NCBI GenBank assembly: GCA_023374045.1
Contig: CM041782.1
Span: 251,309,810 to 251,373,809, forward strand
DNA from: Limonium bicolor
Lineage: Eukaryota > Streptophyta > Magnoliopsida > Caryophyllales > Plumbaginaceae
Reading direction: 5' to 3'
Length of the DNA stretch: 64,000 nt
Of the stretch, positions 46,321 to 59,348 are shown piece after piece. Made by a program: the position numbers and the translations under genes. The notes under the pieces are model-generated. The model was not told where the DNA came from. It saw only the letters and a list, made by a program, of their open reading frames with translations, and made no database searches. Position 1 is the first letter of the stretch. Each line of letters starts with the position of its first letter.

Positions 46321-47735
46321 TGCGAAGTTGGAGCGCATCAAGGAGAAGATGAAGGAAGGGAAAGCTGAAGGGTTTGAGACCCACAGTGACGGCAGTCTGA
46401 GGTTTAGAGGCCGATGGTGTGTACCTCAGGGGTGCGTGGAGGTAAAGGAGAGACTGATGAGGGAGGCTCATAATACTCCCTATTCAGTTCATCCTGGTGG
46501 TGATAAGTTGTATAAGGACCTAAAGAAGATGTTTTGGTGGCCTAAGATGAAGAGGGAAGTTGCAGAGTTTGTGTCGAGATGCCTTACCTGCCAGAAGGTC
46601 AAATTCGAGCACAAGAGGACGGGAGGTTTATTGCAGCCGTTGGAGGTCCCAAAGTGGAAGTGGGACTCCATTTCCATGGACTTTGTGATGGGTTTACCAC
46701 CGGCGAAGGGAGGAGTTAATCAGATTTGGGTAATAGTGGACCGACTCACTAAATCTGCACGGTTTATACCCATGAAGAGACGTGGTCCATGAGCCAGTTG
46801 GTGGATGCTTACATCAGAAATGTGGTGAGATATCACGGGGTACCTGAGACCATCATTTCAGACAGAGATTCGAGGTTCTTAGCTCATTTCTGGCAGCAGT
46901 TTCAGAAGGCGATGGGCACCAAGTTGAAGTTGAGCACTGCGTTTCACCCAGCCACTGATGGTCAGACAGAGAGAACCATCCAGACCTTGGAGGACATGCT
47001 TCGAGCATGTGTGATGGATTTCCAGGGTTCGTGGGCAGATATGCTACATCTGATAGAGTTCTCTTATAACAACAGTTACCACACCAGCATCAAGATGGCT
47101 CCTTATGAGGCTTTGTATGGGAGGAAGTGTAGGACACCGCTATGTTGGAGCGACATTAGTGAGACTGTTGTTTTGGGACCTCAGTTGATAGAAGAGACTA
47201 TGGAGCAAGTCCGGATGATCCAGAGACGAATGAAGGCAGCCCAAGACAGGCAGAAGTCCTATGCCGATCTCAAGCGCAGACCAGTTGAGTTCGAGGTTGG
47301 AGATAGAGTTTTTCTGAAAGTATCGCCCATGAGAGGAGTAACCAGGTTCGGGAAGAAAGGGAAGCTCAGTCCCAAGTTCGTTGGACCCTATGAGATCTTG
47401 GAGAGGGTTGGAGAAGTGGCATACCGGCTAGCGCTTCCTTGTGAACTGGAGAAAGTTCACAACGTCTTCCATGTATCCCAGTTGAAGCGGTATGTTCCCG
47501 ACCCTTTGCATGTGTTGCAGCCAGAGGTCTTGGAGCTGGAGCAGAATCTATCCTATGAAGTACCCCATCAAAGTATGGACACTAAGACCAGGGAGACACG
47601 ATCGAAGTCCATCCGTATGGTCAAAGTCTTATGGTCTAATCATGGAACCGAAGAGGCTACATGGGAGGTAGAGGAGAAATGAGGAAGAAATACCCACAGC
47701 TTTTCGATCAGGTAACCACTCGAGTCAGTATCTAG
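46321..47735 (+). pseudogene. Integrase and chromodomain of element C, frameshifted
   Basis: HHCC region: VHPGGDKLYKDLKKMFWW followed by CLTCQKVKFEH, intact. Catalytic core: Asp in SISMDFVMGLP; a frameshift near 46780; Asp in IISDRDSRFLAHFW; Glu in GQTERTIQTLE. C-terminal region with RKCRTPLCW, a GPYEILERVGEVAYRLALP GPY/F-type module and the chromodomain VKVLWSNHGTEEATWEVEE. A last one-base shift near 47677 separates the final MRKKYPQLF tail, which stops at 47733-47735. The first frame of this domain (46328-46792) begins after a shift near 46315. Confidence 0.92.
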
Positions 47736-47805
47736 TTTAGCAACTTCTCGCCTTATGGATGAGTTTTAGCTTCGAGGGCGAAGCTTTCTTTTAAGGGGGA
47801 TGAGA
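47736..47805 (+). promoter_or_regulatory. Polypurine tract and upstream stem-loop, element C
   Basis: Stem AGCTTCG (47768-47774) with CGAAGCT (47779-47785), then the polypurine tract TTTAAGGGGGATGAGA up to 47805, next to the LTR. Unlike elements A, B, D, E and F there is no second, internal tract. Confidence 0.85.
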
Positions 47806-50368
47806 TGAAATACCCGGGAAATTGAAGTTAGGAGTACGATAATATATAGTCAGAATAATAAGTCCGAATTAGTAATATAGTGGCCCAGGGAAACTAACGA
47901 TACTCCTATATTAATTTATTTCCTCTTCCTAGAACTTTCCTCTCTGCATTTATTTTAAATACATAGAGTTCTAATTCAAATTGACTTTCTCTTTGTACTT
48001 AATTAATTTCTAGAATTCAAATCTGAGTTTACTTCCTATTAGTAATTATCTCTGACTATAGAGTTCAAATCCCATTTGACTTCTTCAAATTAATTTAATA
48101 TATTTGTTATTAGTATTCTAGAACTCTCTCTAACGCAATTATAATTCCCTTGCTAGTATTATTACTTTACTTATTTAATTTATTTCAATCTCCTTCCTAC
48201 TTCCAAGTAAATGTTTATTAATTATCTTCCTAGATTTTCTATTCCATCCTTATCTTGTTACAACGATCTACTTTCTCAACAATATTCAAACTAGGAAACT
48301 ATTTCTGAATTTCTAAAAGAATGTTGTTAGAGATTTTATTTTCCTTCCTGATGTTCCTCAACATTATGTTGTTGTATAGGTTCCCTAAAAACAAATTACA
48401 ATGTTAAGTATTTATTTTTTGATTTCCTTTTCTGAGTTATTTGTATTTCGTATTTATTTAACTCTTTTGTTTTAAGATAGTAATCATTAACTTGTTTAAC
48501 AATATCGATTTCCCTTATTCCTATAATTTACTTATTTATATAACAACCTTCCCCACTACGGTCTACCTTCATCACGACGCTTCTACGCTTCTGCTCTACC
48601 AAAAACTTATCTTCTTCCTTGAGTTCTTATAATTCACGTTCTCAATTCTACCTTCGGCGTTCTTCACTCTACCCTTGCTGGATCGTTTCCCTTGGTGCCA
48701 ATTAGGAGCTTTGTTGGGTAATGTATTCTACTTAGTTACTTAGTTATCTATTCATGGCTTGACAAATTCTGATTGTTAATTTTGGTTACCTAGACGTCGA
48801 TATCGCTGACGAGTGCTATCAATAGTCCGGAGCAGTTGGGTTCTTGAGGGATTTGGTTGTTCCAGGTAAATTCTATGCTCAATGGTTTTGATTGTGGTTT
48901 TGTGAAATATTGGAAAAGGGTTCGTTGTGTTTTATCTCGGTTATGGTTTGGAGATTTGGGATTATTCCCCACGTTTTGGAATTGAGGAATTGGATTGAGA
49001 TTGTGGTGTTTCAATTGTGGTTTTGGGAGTCTTTCACAGGTTGTATTCTGTTGTTTGGGAGCCCATAGGTGCTCCCCATTATTGATATTATTTGCGCTGC
49101 ACACATTGTTGCAGTTAAGCTCTATGATCTACTCTATGTTACTGCTGTTTCATAGGGGGTGTGCACACTTAAGGACTTAGGGTGAGGTGGTTGTTTGACG
49201 GTCCCATAGGTGACTGTCCTGGAATTGTTGTTTGGGGTCCCACAGGTGACCCCGTGTTCGGAATTGTGGTTATTACTCCCTGTTGAAAGCTCCCTACTGC
49301 AGTTCGGTATTGCTATGTTTTTCTGGAAAAATTCATTAACTATTCAGTAAACCCTCTCATCTGTTTGTTAAAGGCAATGGTGTTCCAAAATGTGTTTTAC
49401 AGCTTGAGGTGGAATTTACTCAGTTTTTCTGATTTGTGCGATCCTTTCTGTGTTTGTCTATGTTTTATCATCGCAGGTATGGATGATTAGCTGAGGGGAT
49501 CGGGACCGCGAATCACCTAGTTTAGGACCACGTAATAATAAGGCGATGTTTTGAATTTCAATGTTTCAGAGATGTTGTTATGTTCTCAAGGTTTTTATAC
49601 ATTAACGTTATTTTGCTTCCGCATAATTTGAAAGTTAACTTTGGTTTTAATGTTGTTTAGTTCATTAGCCTGAGCACCCATGGGTATTGGGTGTGGTGGT
49701 AATGCCCTGGATATTTTGAGATCCGCTGCTATATTGAAGGTTATGTGCATTTGAGTTTTGGTTGACTAAGTTAATTGCTCTTTGAATCAGTTTTATCAAG
49801 TTTGTGGTTGTATTGAGTTTTATTAGTGACTTCTTCTGCTCGAGGGATTCTTTTGTTGTTATTATATTTTGCTTAAGTATTTCTAACAGTTTTTGGGCTC
49901 TATTTCTGTATTTAAAACTGCACTTAAGGACCTGTCCGAACGTCCGTCCGGACATCAATGTTCGGACAGGCCCCGAATGTTTTAGAAGCTCTCTGTTTTG
50001 GTGTGTCCGAACTTTGGTCCGAACATTGATGTTCGGACACGCCACGTTAAATTTCTCGGACTTTTTTTTAAACTCACTTGTGTCCGAACTTCCAAGTCCG
50101 GACACAAGTTCGGACGCCTTTGGTTTTCAGACCTTTTAACTCTCGACTTGTGTCCGAACATCCATGTCCGGACACAAGTTCGGACGGATGGATTTTCACA
50201 GTTTAACTATCTCGGCTTGTGTCCGAACTTCCCATGTCCGGACACAAGTTCGGACCAGGCTTGTTTTGCACCTTTAGGGCTCGTTTGGAGTCCGTTTTCG
50301 AAGCCGTTTTCACCGTTAGCTTTGTTATTTTATTTCCTATGTTTTAAGGCAAAATCCAGGGTGTTACA
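47806..50368 (+). mobile_element. 3' LTR of element C (about 2.56 kb)
   Basis: Pairs with 40174-42730 over its whole length with few substitutions and several small indels in homopolymers. Donor-like site at 48866, acceptor-like site ending at 49475, hairpin array at about 49931-50254. Followed by the TCCTA duplication. Confidence 0.95.
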
Positions 50369-52567
50369 TCCTATCACATAAGTGACTTACTGTCAAGCGT
50401 TTACGCCTCTGCACTCTGTATGACTGAGTGTTTTGGCATTGCATTTGTTCAGCTAATGATCTAATGAGATGGCGAGGGATATGGAGAATGTAAACCGTAC
50501 TAAATCTTTCCTTTCACCACAAACATGGCATAAGCCAGTCAAGCAAGCTTAGCAACATACAGTGCGGCCTAAGGCCAAAGAAGCACGAAGAGTGTACAAC
50601 ACACTAATAATCACAAGATGTGAATTCCATTGGAATATAAGGTGAAAGGAGATACAAGAAAGTCACTAGGACCAACGCATAGAAAATGCAAGGTCATACA
50701 AGTAAAGAACACTTGTACTGAACCAGGAGAACTGGTATAATTCAGAAGCTATTGACAACAGAGGAAGTACTACAACTAAGTAGTGACTTAACCTCGCCCG
50801 ACAATAAGTCGGAGGAGCTTAATGAATAATCGTGGAAGCATAAATAGCATGTGTAGTAGATTACCAGAGAGCTGGTTATAAATCTTAACTCGTTGAGTTC
50901 AAACACGGTAAAAGAATACCGCAGTTGTTTAGTAAACCTTATTCCCATAATAGACGGATGAGAAGGTAATGTATAGCACATTAAGGATAACAAGAAGGGT
51001 GAATAACCCAAGTTATCAGGGTCGCGCAACAGAAGCTAGTGGGCCCTAGCTAGGAGATTAATGTACCTAGTGAGCATAATACAATGGCTATTAATGCCTT
51101 GAAGCCGATTAGGCTAGAATTGAATTAAATATGAGTTAAATAAACTCATATAGGAACTCTTGGTGCAAAGACTAAACCATTGGTATGGTTAAGACCCTTT
51201 GACCAGAGCATAGTATATAGCATACTGTAGTAAAGCTAAACGCTTCGGATTGCCCGAATTAAATAACCAATGTTTAATATTAACATATGGGTGATTACGT
51301 GGGCATAATCCCTTTTAAGGGGGGTAGAGCGAAAACCGCTTAATGTAAGTTTTATGAATAAAACACTTAAACCGTAATGTGCATAGCACAAATGAGAATC
51401 AAATTGATGATTGGTACTATGTTAAATAAACATAAGTACTCATTCATATTGTAATTATGGTAACTAGGCATTAAACATGCAAATACCATAGGAGGAATGT
51501 ATCTATCTTGTAACACCAGTGTAAGAGTATTAGTAAAAGAAAAGTAATGAGTAGTGGACGGAGCTCCACAAGTATTGTAACCTTTGAAGAAGTAGTACGA
51601 AATGAATAAGGATAGTAGATGAATGAAGTTTATGAGTAGTGGAATTGTAAGTAAAATATTTGAAACAATTGAAGCCAACTAAATCTTATAAGTGTAGTAT
51701 TCCGTAGTTAGAATATAGGAGATGATGGTGAGTAATGGATGGAAGTAGTGAAGGTTGATGAAATGAGCATTAGGATTGAACCATGGAGTAAAGCATTTGG
51801 GAAGTAGAGTGAGGACGATTGATGGATTGATTCCATCCTTTGGAGATGTATGAATTTGCAATCACGACTAGAAAGAATAAAAAGATAGAAAATGAAAACA
51901 ATTAAATTATTTGTTTGGTTGAACCTGATGTGGGAAGTCGAACTTGATCCTGATCAGATCAAGGGAAACCGAACACAAATTGGGGTGGAAAGATAGTTCA
52001 ACACTGATGCTGATCACATCAGGGTCGAATGATTCTTGAAGCTCCCCTCAAGTGGTCACAAGAATCACACATAGGATAGAAGTAATGAACATAAATTGGA
52101 ATCTGGAGTTGTATGTTCTAGAAGGATTTCGATGTAGCCATGGGAAGGATTTTCCATAGACTGGAGACTAAGTATGTGTTGGAAGCTGGTACGGGAGAAG
52201 ATAGTAGCATATTACGTTGTATTATTCCAAGGGCAGCGGGACATAGAGGAGTCCTGTGTCTAGATGACCTGAGTGTCTGCGGGATTGTATGTGTATTGCA
52301 TCGCTTTGGGAATAGCCTTGCATTGTATGTATCTATAAATTGGTAATGAGGAACCGAATGGTCGGTAGTAATGCGGATTGGAGTGATTATTGTGCATTAG
52401 TATGGTATGATATGGTACGGTATACTATGTAGGAACCTTGAGTAACGGATTTGGGATGGTAAGAGGAAGAAGGTATGGCTTTGGTATTAGACACGTAAGA
52501 ATGAGTAAGCATTGTAAACCCATAACCTCGAACAACTTGGAGGACAAAGTTCCTCAGGGGGGTAGAT
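50369..52567 (+). mobile_element. Element E interior, second part, with polypurine tracts
   Basis: This continues the sequence cut by element C. It resembles 9932-11730 of element D (CACATAAGTGACTTAC, GTCGCGCAACAGAAG, GATTACGTGGGCATAATCC). Internal polypurine tract at about 51314-51328, conserved block at 51930-52075, terminal tract CTCAGGGGGGTAGA at 52553-52566 with an imperfect stem before it (AACTTG 52534-52539, CAAAGTT 52545-52551). The open frame 52140-52346 is not conserved and is not called. Confidence 0.65.
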
Positions 52568-53345
52568 TGAAATACCCCGAACTTAAATATAGGGATTAAA
52601 ACTAATCTAATATGTATCTAAGGGCCTAATGGTACCCAATTAATACTAGTAAGGAAAAAAATAAATCCAAAAGAAATAAATAAACGCTTAAAAAGCGGAA
52701 AACGCTAAATAAGCGTTAAGTAACCATAGGGGGTATGAGACCTCGGTTAGCGTGTTATATGGATTCTAAAGGTTGAATAAGACCTAAATAATATATGGGA
52801 ACAACTCCCGAAGAAAACGGATCCTTAAAACAGATTAAAACCACTAACGAACCTTAAAGCGCGTTTTTCGAGGTAACCGGGAAAACGTGTCTTTAAGCGG
52901 GTCAAATAGACTCGTAACAATTTTGGTCAACTAAATAATCATTAATAAATATTAGTGAAGCTTTAGGACCAATAAAATCAATAAAACGAGGAATTAGTAA
53001 AAACTGTCAAAAACGAGAAGTTGTGGGGTAGAAATATAAATAACATAAACTTATGTGTCCACTTTTAAAATAAAAGTGAAAAATTGTGTGTGTGAGGGCT
53101 GTACTAATCGATGGGCTCCCCCCCCCCCCCCCCCTCTCTCACACTCTCTCACACACTCACTCTCTTATTTACAAACAAACAAAAATAATAAACAACCCCC
53201 ACTCACCTTTATTCTCTCTCTCCTCCATTTCACTCCCTCTCTCACGTGAACCAGCACCCCCACACTCTCTCTTTTCCTTCCTTTCTTCTTCCATGCGATT
53301 TCCATGGAGAATTGAAGAGCTCCACAAAAACATCAACTTCTCTCC
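52568..53345 (+). mobile_element. 5' part of element E LTR, cut by the gap
   Basis: It starts TGAAATACCCCGAAC after a polypurine tract and is related to the beginning of the D LTR (for example CCCGAAGAAAACGGATCC). It contains a C run of about 17 bases near 53117-53133 followed by CT microsatellite sequence, probably the transcript leader. It stops at the N gap. Confidence 0.8.
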
Positions 53346-53845
53346 NNNNNNNNNNNNNNNNNNNNNNNNNNNNNNNNNNNNNNNNNNNNNNNNNNNNNNN
53401 NNNNNNNNNNNNNNNNNNNNNNNNNNNNNNNNNNNNNNNNNNNNNNNNNNNNNNNNNNNNNNNNNNNNNNNNNNNNNNNNNNNNNNNNNNNNNNNNNNNN
53501 NNNNNNNNNNNNNNNNNNNNNNNNNNNNNNNNNNNNNNNNNNNNNNNNNNNNNNNNNNNNNNNNNNNNNNNNNNNNNNNNNNNNNNNNNNNNNNNNNNNN
53601 NNNNNNNNNNNNNNNNNNNNNNNNNNNNNNNNNNNNNNNNNNNNNNNNNNNNNNNNNNNNNNNNNNNNNNNNNNNNNNNNNNNNNNNNNNNNNNNNNNNN
53701 NNNNNNNNNNNNNNNNNNNNNNNNNNNNNNNNNNNNNNNNNNNNNNNNNNNNNNNNNNNNNNNNNNNNNNNNNNNNNNNNNNNNNNNNNNNNNNNNNNNN
53801 NNNNNNNNNNNNNNNNNNNNNNNNNNNNNNNNNNNNNNNNNNNNN
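53346..53845. other. Assembly gap, 500 N
   Basis: Exactly 500 undetermined bases, a usual placeholder for a gap of unknown size. The left side is an E-type LTR on the plus strand and the right side a C-like LTR on the minus strand, so their true distance and order are uncertain. Confidence 0.98.
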
Positions 53846-55258
53846 GGACATGGCAAGTTCGGACACAAGCCGAAGAGAAATAGACTGCGGAAAACCAAAT
53901 GTCCGAACTTGTGTCCGGACTTCGAAGTTCGGACACAAGTCGAACTTTAAAACTCCGGAAAAATCCTTACGTGGTCTGAACATTGGTCCGGACTTGCAAG
54001 TTCGGACATAGGTCGAGACTTGCAATCCGAACCCGTCCTCGCATGATGTCCGAACTTAGAAGTTCGGACATATGTTCGGACACAGCCAAACGAAGAAAAC
54101 ACTTGAAACATTCGGGGCCTGTCCGAACATTGATGTCCGGACGGACGTTCGGACAGGTCCTTAAGTGCAGTTTTAAATACAGAAATAGAACCCAAAAAAC
54201 CGTTAGAAATACTTATGCAAAACATAATAACAACAAGAGAATCTCTCGAGCAGAAGAAGTCATTAATAAAACTCAATACAACCACAAACTTGATAAAACT
54301 GATTCAAAGAGCAATTAACTTAGTTAACCAAAACTCAAATGCACATAACCTTCAATATAGTAGCGGATCTCAAAATATCCAGGGCATTACCGCCACACCC
54401 AATACCCATGGGTGCTCAGGCTGATGAACTAAACATCATTAAAACCAAAGTTAACTTTCAAATTACGCGGAAGCAAAATAACGTTAATGTATAAAAACCT
54501 TGAGAACATAACAACATCCTAAAACATTGAAATTCAAGATATCGCCTTATTATTACGTGGTCCTAAACTATGTGATTCGCGGTCCCGATCCCCTCAGCTA
54601 GTCATCCATACCTGCGATCATAAAACATAGACAAAACACAGAAAGGATCGCACAAATCAGAAAAACTGAGTAAATTCCACCTCAAGCTGTAAAATACATT
54701 TTAGAACACCATTGCCTTTAACAATCAGATGAGAGGGTTTACTGAATAGTTAGTGAATTTCCAGAAAAACATAACAATACCGAACTGCAGTAGGGAGCTT
54801 TCAACAGGGAGTAATAACCACAATTCCGAACACGGGGTCACCTGTGGGACCCCAAACAACAATTCCAGGACAGTCACCTATGGGACCGTCAAACAACCAC
54901 CTCACCCTAAGTCCTTAAGTGTGCACACCCCCTATGAAACAGCAGTAACATAGAGTAGATCATAGAGCTTAACTGCAACAATGTGTACAGCGCAAATAAT
55001 ATCAATAATTGGGAGCACCTATGGGCTCCCAAACAACAGAATCCAACCTGTGAAAGACTCCCAAAACCACAATTGAAACACCACAATCTCAATCCAATTC
55101 CTCAATTCCAAAACGTGGGGAATAATCCCAAATCTCCAAACCACAACCGAGATAAAACACAACGAACCCTTTTCCAATATTTTGCAAAACCACAATCAAA
55201 ACCATTGAGCATAGAATTTACCTGGAACAACCAAATCCCTCAAGAACCCAACTGCTCC
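53846..55258 (-). mobile_element. C-like LTR fragment, minus strand
   Basis: Reverse complement of about 41200-42600 of the C LTR. The hairpin array (53846-54165) uses the same design but different units from element C. The right end stops at CCAACTGCTCC (55258), about 1.0 kb short of the LTR 5' end. The small frames at 54215-54424 and 54983-55279 are mirror images of accidental frames in the C LTR. Confidence 0.88.
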
Positions 55259-58200
55259 ATAGGGTCACGAAACCCTTAGGATACGAAAACTGCAACCATG
55301 GAAGGACCCGACTAGTCCGAACATTACAACTAAAGGGCATCCTCCATCCCTTAACAAACTACAACCATTAGACAATAATCAATCAATAATATCGGCCTAT
55401 GAACCAAATGTCATAACAAACTTGTCAAAATTATTTAAGGGTTTGAAATTGACGTGGGAGGTGGAACTTGATCCGGTACAGGTCAAGGGAAGCTGAACAA
55501 AAATTGGGGTGGAAGGATAGTTCAACACTGATACTGATCACATCAGAGTCGGATGATTCCTGAAACTTTCTAAAAGTGGTCACAATTAATTACGTTGGAA
55601 ATAAACAAGGAACCGAAGTATAACAGCTGCAGACAGCTAAAATACATGCAATCCCACAAATAAGATGTCAAATACGAGTACTCGTGAATAACAGTCACTC
55701 CCAAATATATTCATATGAAGAGTGATGGTGGAACACAGTCACATAGCAATTAGGGCAATGCACGCCCGTAACGGCATACACCAATATGTAATAAATAGGG
55801 GAAGAGGAAAGGAACATGCTAGTCCTCAATAGGACCAACAATTGAATATACTATACCGCAACACAACTATTACCTCAACCGATCGTAACCATAAACGTGA
55901 ATCAGAGTTGAACACCTAAATAATTACCACCCAAGGCATTAACCATATCAAGGGATGCCATAACCAACAACAGACGAACAGATGTCAGGTTACAATTATA
56001 CACTGCTAATTCATTTGATCACACCGATTATTGGATGAGGGTTCCGAATAAAAAGGGAATGGCTACCGCCATTGGCGTCCCGCCAAGCAATAGGTGACAA
56101 AAGGGAATACGTGTTTAAGACATCTCGTCTAATATCATGACGGCTGTCAGGGGAATGACTATATGAGTTAAACAATAACAATCAGCCTAAACGGCGATGC
56201 AAGATAACAAATCTAAATGTTATAAAATGCAAGTTTAGGTGGAAATACTCAATGTAGCTCTAGAAGGACACAACTCCAGGAGAGCGATGGTACCGCCTCC
56301 TGCTACATTTCAATATACACTCATTGAACGGTAACATTTAAAATGACATAACAAGTAATGAAAACTGGTTAAAACTGGACCACAACAGAGACTTCCATAA
56401 AAGGGAGAAAACACAAACCTTCGCCATAAAGCTCAGAAATTACATCAAACGATGTAACCATAAGGATAGGGTAAAGTCAGAATAACCATAACTTGTGTCG
56501 AAATTAATGTGCATAACCTACCACCTTATGAACAGAATAAGAGGAAATGACAACTATAAGGATTTGAACTCTAGACCATCAGAGACAATAGACAAGCGCC
56601 GAACCGTGCGCATAGTAACCACCTAGCAGTAATTAGAATCAACAGACCAGTAACTCCAACGAAGAACTTGCTAAGCAATAAAACAACAATAACTCATCAA
56701 TACGAAAGGTAGTAAATACCTTGAAAGCATCAGTGAACTTATGTCAATATCGAAACCAATAACAGAGGAGAAATACCACCTTGTGCCACTCAAATGCAAA
56801 GTTCACCATTAGGGCGAGATAAGGCAAACACTTATTAAATGAGAGATACATAATCATACCATTGAGCTGGGAACTCAGGAAACTGAAAAAAGAAATTTCC
56901 TTGGGATACTTCCGACATGAATTAAAAAGGGAGATTGACAACAGAATACTTCACGAACGCGTGACGGACACTACGAGTATACAAAACGAGATATGGGACG
57001 ACCGCACTCCATGGGAGCTTGTGGACTTGACGGACTTATTTATGAGTTAGTCAAGTAAGTAGCAATGTATCAGTAGGGTACCCCATACATGTAGACAAGT
57101 AGTGTAGGGAACGCAAGAAGTAGTCAACTCCATACCAAGGACAGTGACACAATCCAGACCAGTACAATTACTACCTCAAGTTAATTAACAAGAAGAGTTC
57201 CAATTGAACCAACGAGATTAGAGGAAACAAAAACCTTAAATAGCACACGACCAAGTCGTAACTCCGCAAAGGAAGGGTTAACACATAATAATATTAAAGG
57301 AAACCTCTCGAAAGAGGAGAGAGTTGATAGTCAACTTAATGACAGGCATGGAAAACCCATCAAACGGGTGAAACATAAATAAAACCCTCATAAGGTTCAA
57401 TAATCGCTCATACCAATGCAATACTTTACATTCAAAAGAACCTACTGGATAATGAAAATCGCCACCCGTAAGAGGGGCATAAAGAGAATTACTCTCCAAC
57501 AGAGAACCCAAACACTACCAAATGAGATAACAATTTTGAATGCCGAATTAAGGGCAACGATACGTCTTCACCCACAAAGGGGCTGAACACAAGTTCACCA
57601 ATACACAATAAAAGACAGGCAAGCTAGCACACTAGCAGAGGTCATAAGCTATACAGCAATTGTCACAATAACGTAACGATCGAACCGATTGAAACACGGT
57701 GCGCACAGAAGCAACCATTATAAACAACTTTTTGAATAAATACATTGGCAAAGACCAGATGAATGGAACTCGCCTGGAACCTCAAACAATAAGAAATAAA
57801 TGGGAAACAGGCTATACAACGACCTAGTCTGTTCGAGGATACACTTTAAATAAATACGGCGTTCAATATTATAACCGCACGGGAACTCACAAGTGTACAA
57901 TTACACTCCTGTTAACATGGAAAAACAAGATAGAAAGGATATAAAATATTTTAGAGGAAAAGTGTCTCAATTACCAAGGAACATACCCATACGGGATGTT
58001 GAAAAATGCAAGGCTCAATATAAACATAACAATGGAGTCCCTAGCAAACACGGGGCGAACCATACAAGTATTGGGTAAGAACAGTATATCGAATATACAA
58101 TATATAACAACATGAAGTATATAACAAATATTACAATTAAGGTATTACTCCGGAAAAATAACCTAGAACCACGAAATGACAAGGATTACCTTCGTGGATT

Positions 58201-58670
58201 TATAGGTTAATACATCCAAACTTCAGAGACTAGTGCAAAGAGCACTAATGACAAACGATAGCCAATGTCATACTTCATCTCAACTAGAAACCAATGAGTG
58301 AGGATACTAACAATCCAAAATGTATTCCGCACCAGTAATCTAGAACATTTGGACACAATTTAGAACAATCATGTGCATGTACAATAGATGATACCACACC
58401 GATCGAGATACCTCCGCTTTCAATTAAGCAAAGACCATGGATGACACTGTCATAGTGGAACAAGGTCAGCAATAACTTACTGCTAATAAACCATCTATAA
58501 TATATATCCTTAGGGACAAAAAGGGTAAACCAAGCCCTATGTACGTGAGTCTGCACCTCATTATGGAGCGAGTGGGCCCAATATAACGTATTTTGGAGAG
58601 CGCACAAGTACTCTACATCTTTGACTGAATAGATTATGCGCCTCACCCTCCTCATAGTTTTCTTTTAAGA
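55259..58670 (+). mobile_element. Non-coding interior of element F
   Basis: It contains the conserved block at 55450-55600 and, at about 56925-57140, the segment shared with element E. No Gag, protease or reverse transcriptase motif was found on either strand. The open frame 58284-58655 on the minus strand has no recognised domain. Confidence 0.55.
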
Positions 58671-58880
58671 GCCAAGTGATGAGAGATCGACCCATCTTTC
58701 TGATATGTGAAGACTCCACCCTGAAGTTTCAATATGGAAACGAGGGAGACCAGGACAAGACCATCAAAAAGGTCAAAGTCCATTGGTCAAACCATGACAC
58801 GAAAATGCCACATGGGAATTGGAGAACTTCACGAGAGCCAAGTATCCATCGCTTTCCTTATAGCGATTGTATGATACTTT
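58671..58880 (+). pseudogene. Integrase C-terminal tail with chromodomain remnant, element F
   Basis: A frame from 58676 reads MRDRPIFLICEDSTLK, then KTIKKVKVHWSNHDTK. After one frameshift near 58805, ATWELENFTRAKYPSL can be read in the next frame, matching VKVLWSN...EEATWELE...KYPSLF of elements A-C. It lies just before the internal polypurine tract, the same position as in elements A and B. It shows that element F descends from a pol-bearing chromovirus whose remaining pol is lost or unrecognisable. Confidence 0.75.
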
Positions 58881-59348
58881 GAGGGTCACGGGGCGTAACC
58901 CTTTTAAGGGGGGTAGAGCCCTTGGCATTAGTGTTTTGGTGTTGTTTGTGGTGTTGTTTTATGGTGTATATTGATTATGTGTATGTGCTTTAAGCACTTC
59001 GGATATGTTTTGTACTTGGGATGTATTTGGTGACATATATATATATGTGTTGGTTTGGATTGGAAACTGTGCTGACGTCCTTCGGGACTTGTGATATATA
59101 TATATGTGTGTTGATTTGGATTGGATTGGAAACTAGTTGTTGAATGATATTGATAGGCACTTCGGGAAGTGGACTAGACTGTGGAACTAATATAGTGCTG
59201 ATGGATCACTTATATCCATATATGTGCAGCGAACTAAACGGGGATTGTGAATGGTAGATCAAATTGATACATTGAACTACATTGGGTAGTTACATTTGCT
59301 ATCCGGTTTAAACGACTTCGGAACGAAGTCCTTTTAAGGGGGGTAGAC
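58881..59348 (+). promoter_or_regulatory. 3' region with two polypurine tracts, element F
   Basis: Internal tract CTTTTAAGGGGGGTAGAG at 58901-58917, terminal tract at 59331-59347. Between them are short hairpins (GTGCTTTAAGCAC near 58984, GTCCTTCGGGAC near 59078, CACTTCGGGAAGTG near 59159) and TATATA repeats. The stem GACTTCG (59314-59320) with CGAAGTC (59324-59330) abuts the terminal tract. Confidence 0.75.

Noticed and set aside
53086..54025. Long open frames across the N gap on both strands
   Set aside because: Most of their length is undetermined bases; flanks are LTR sequence.
58284..58655. Minus-strand open frame of 123 codons in element F interior
   Set aside because: No recognised motif, no similar frame in the related interiors D or E.
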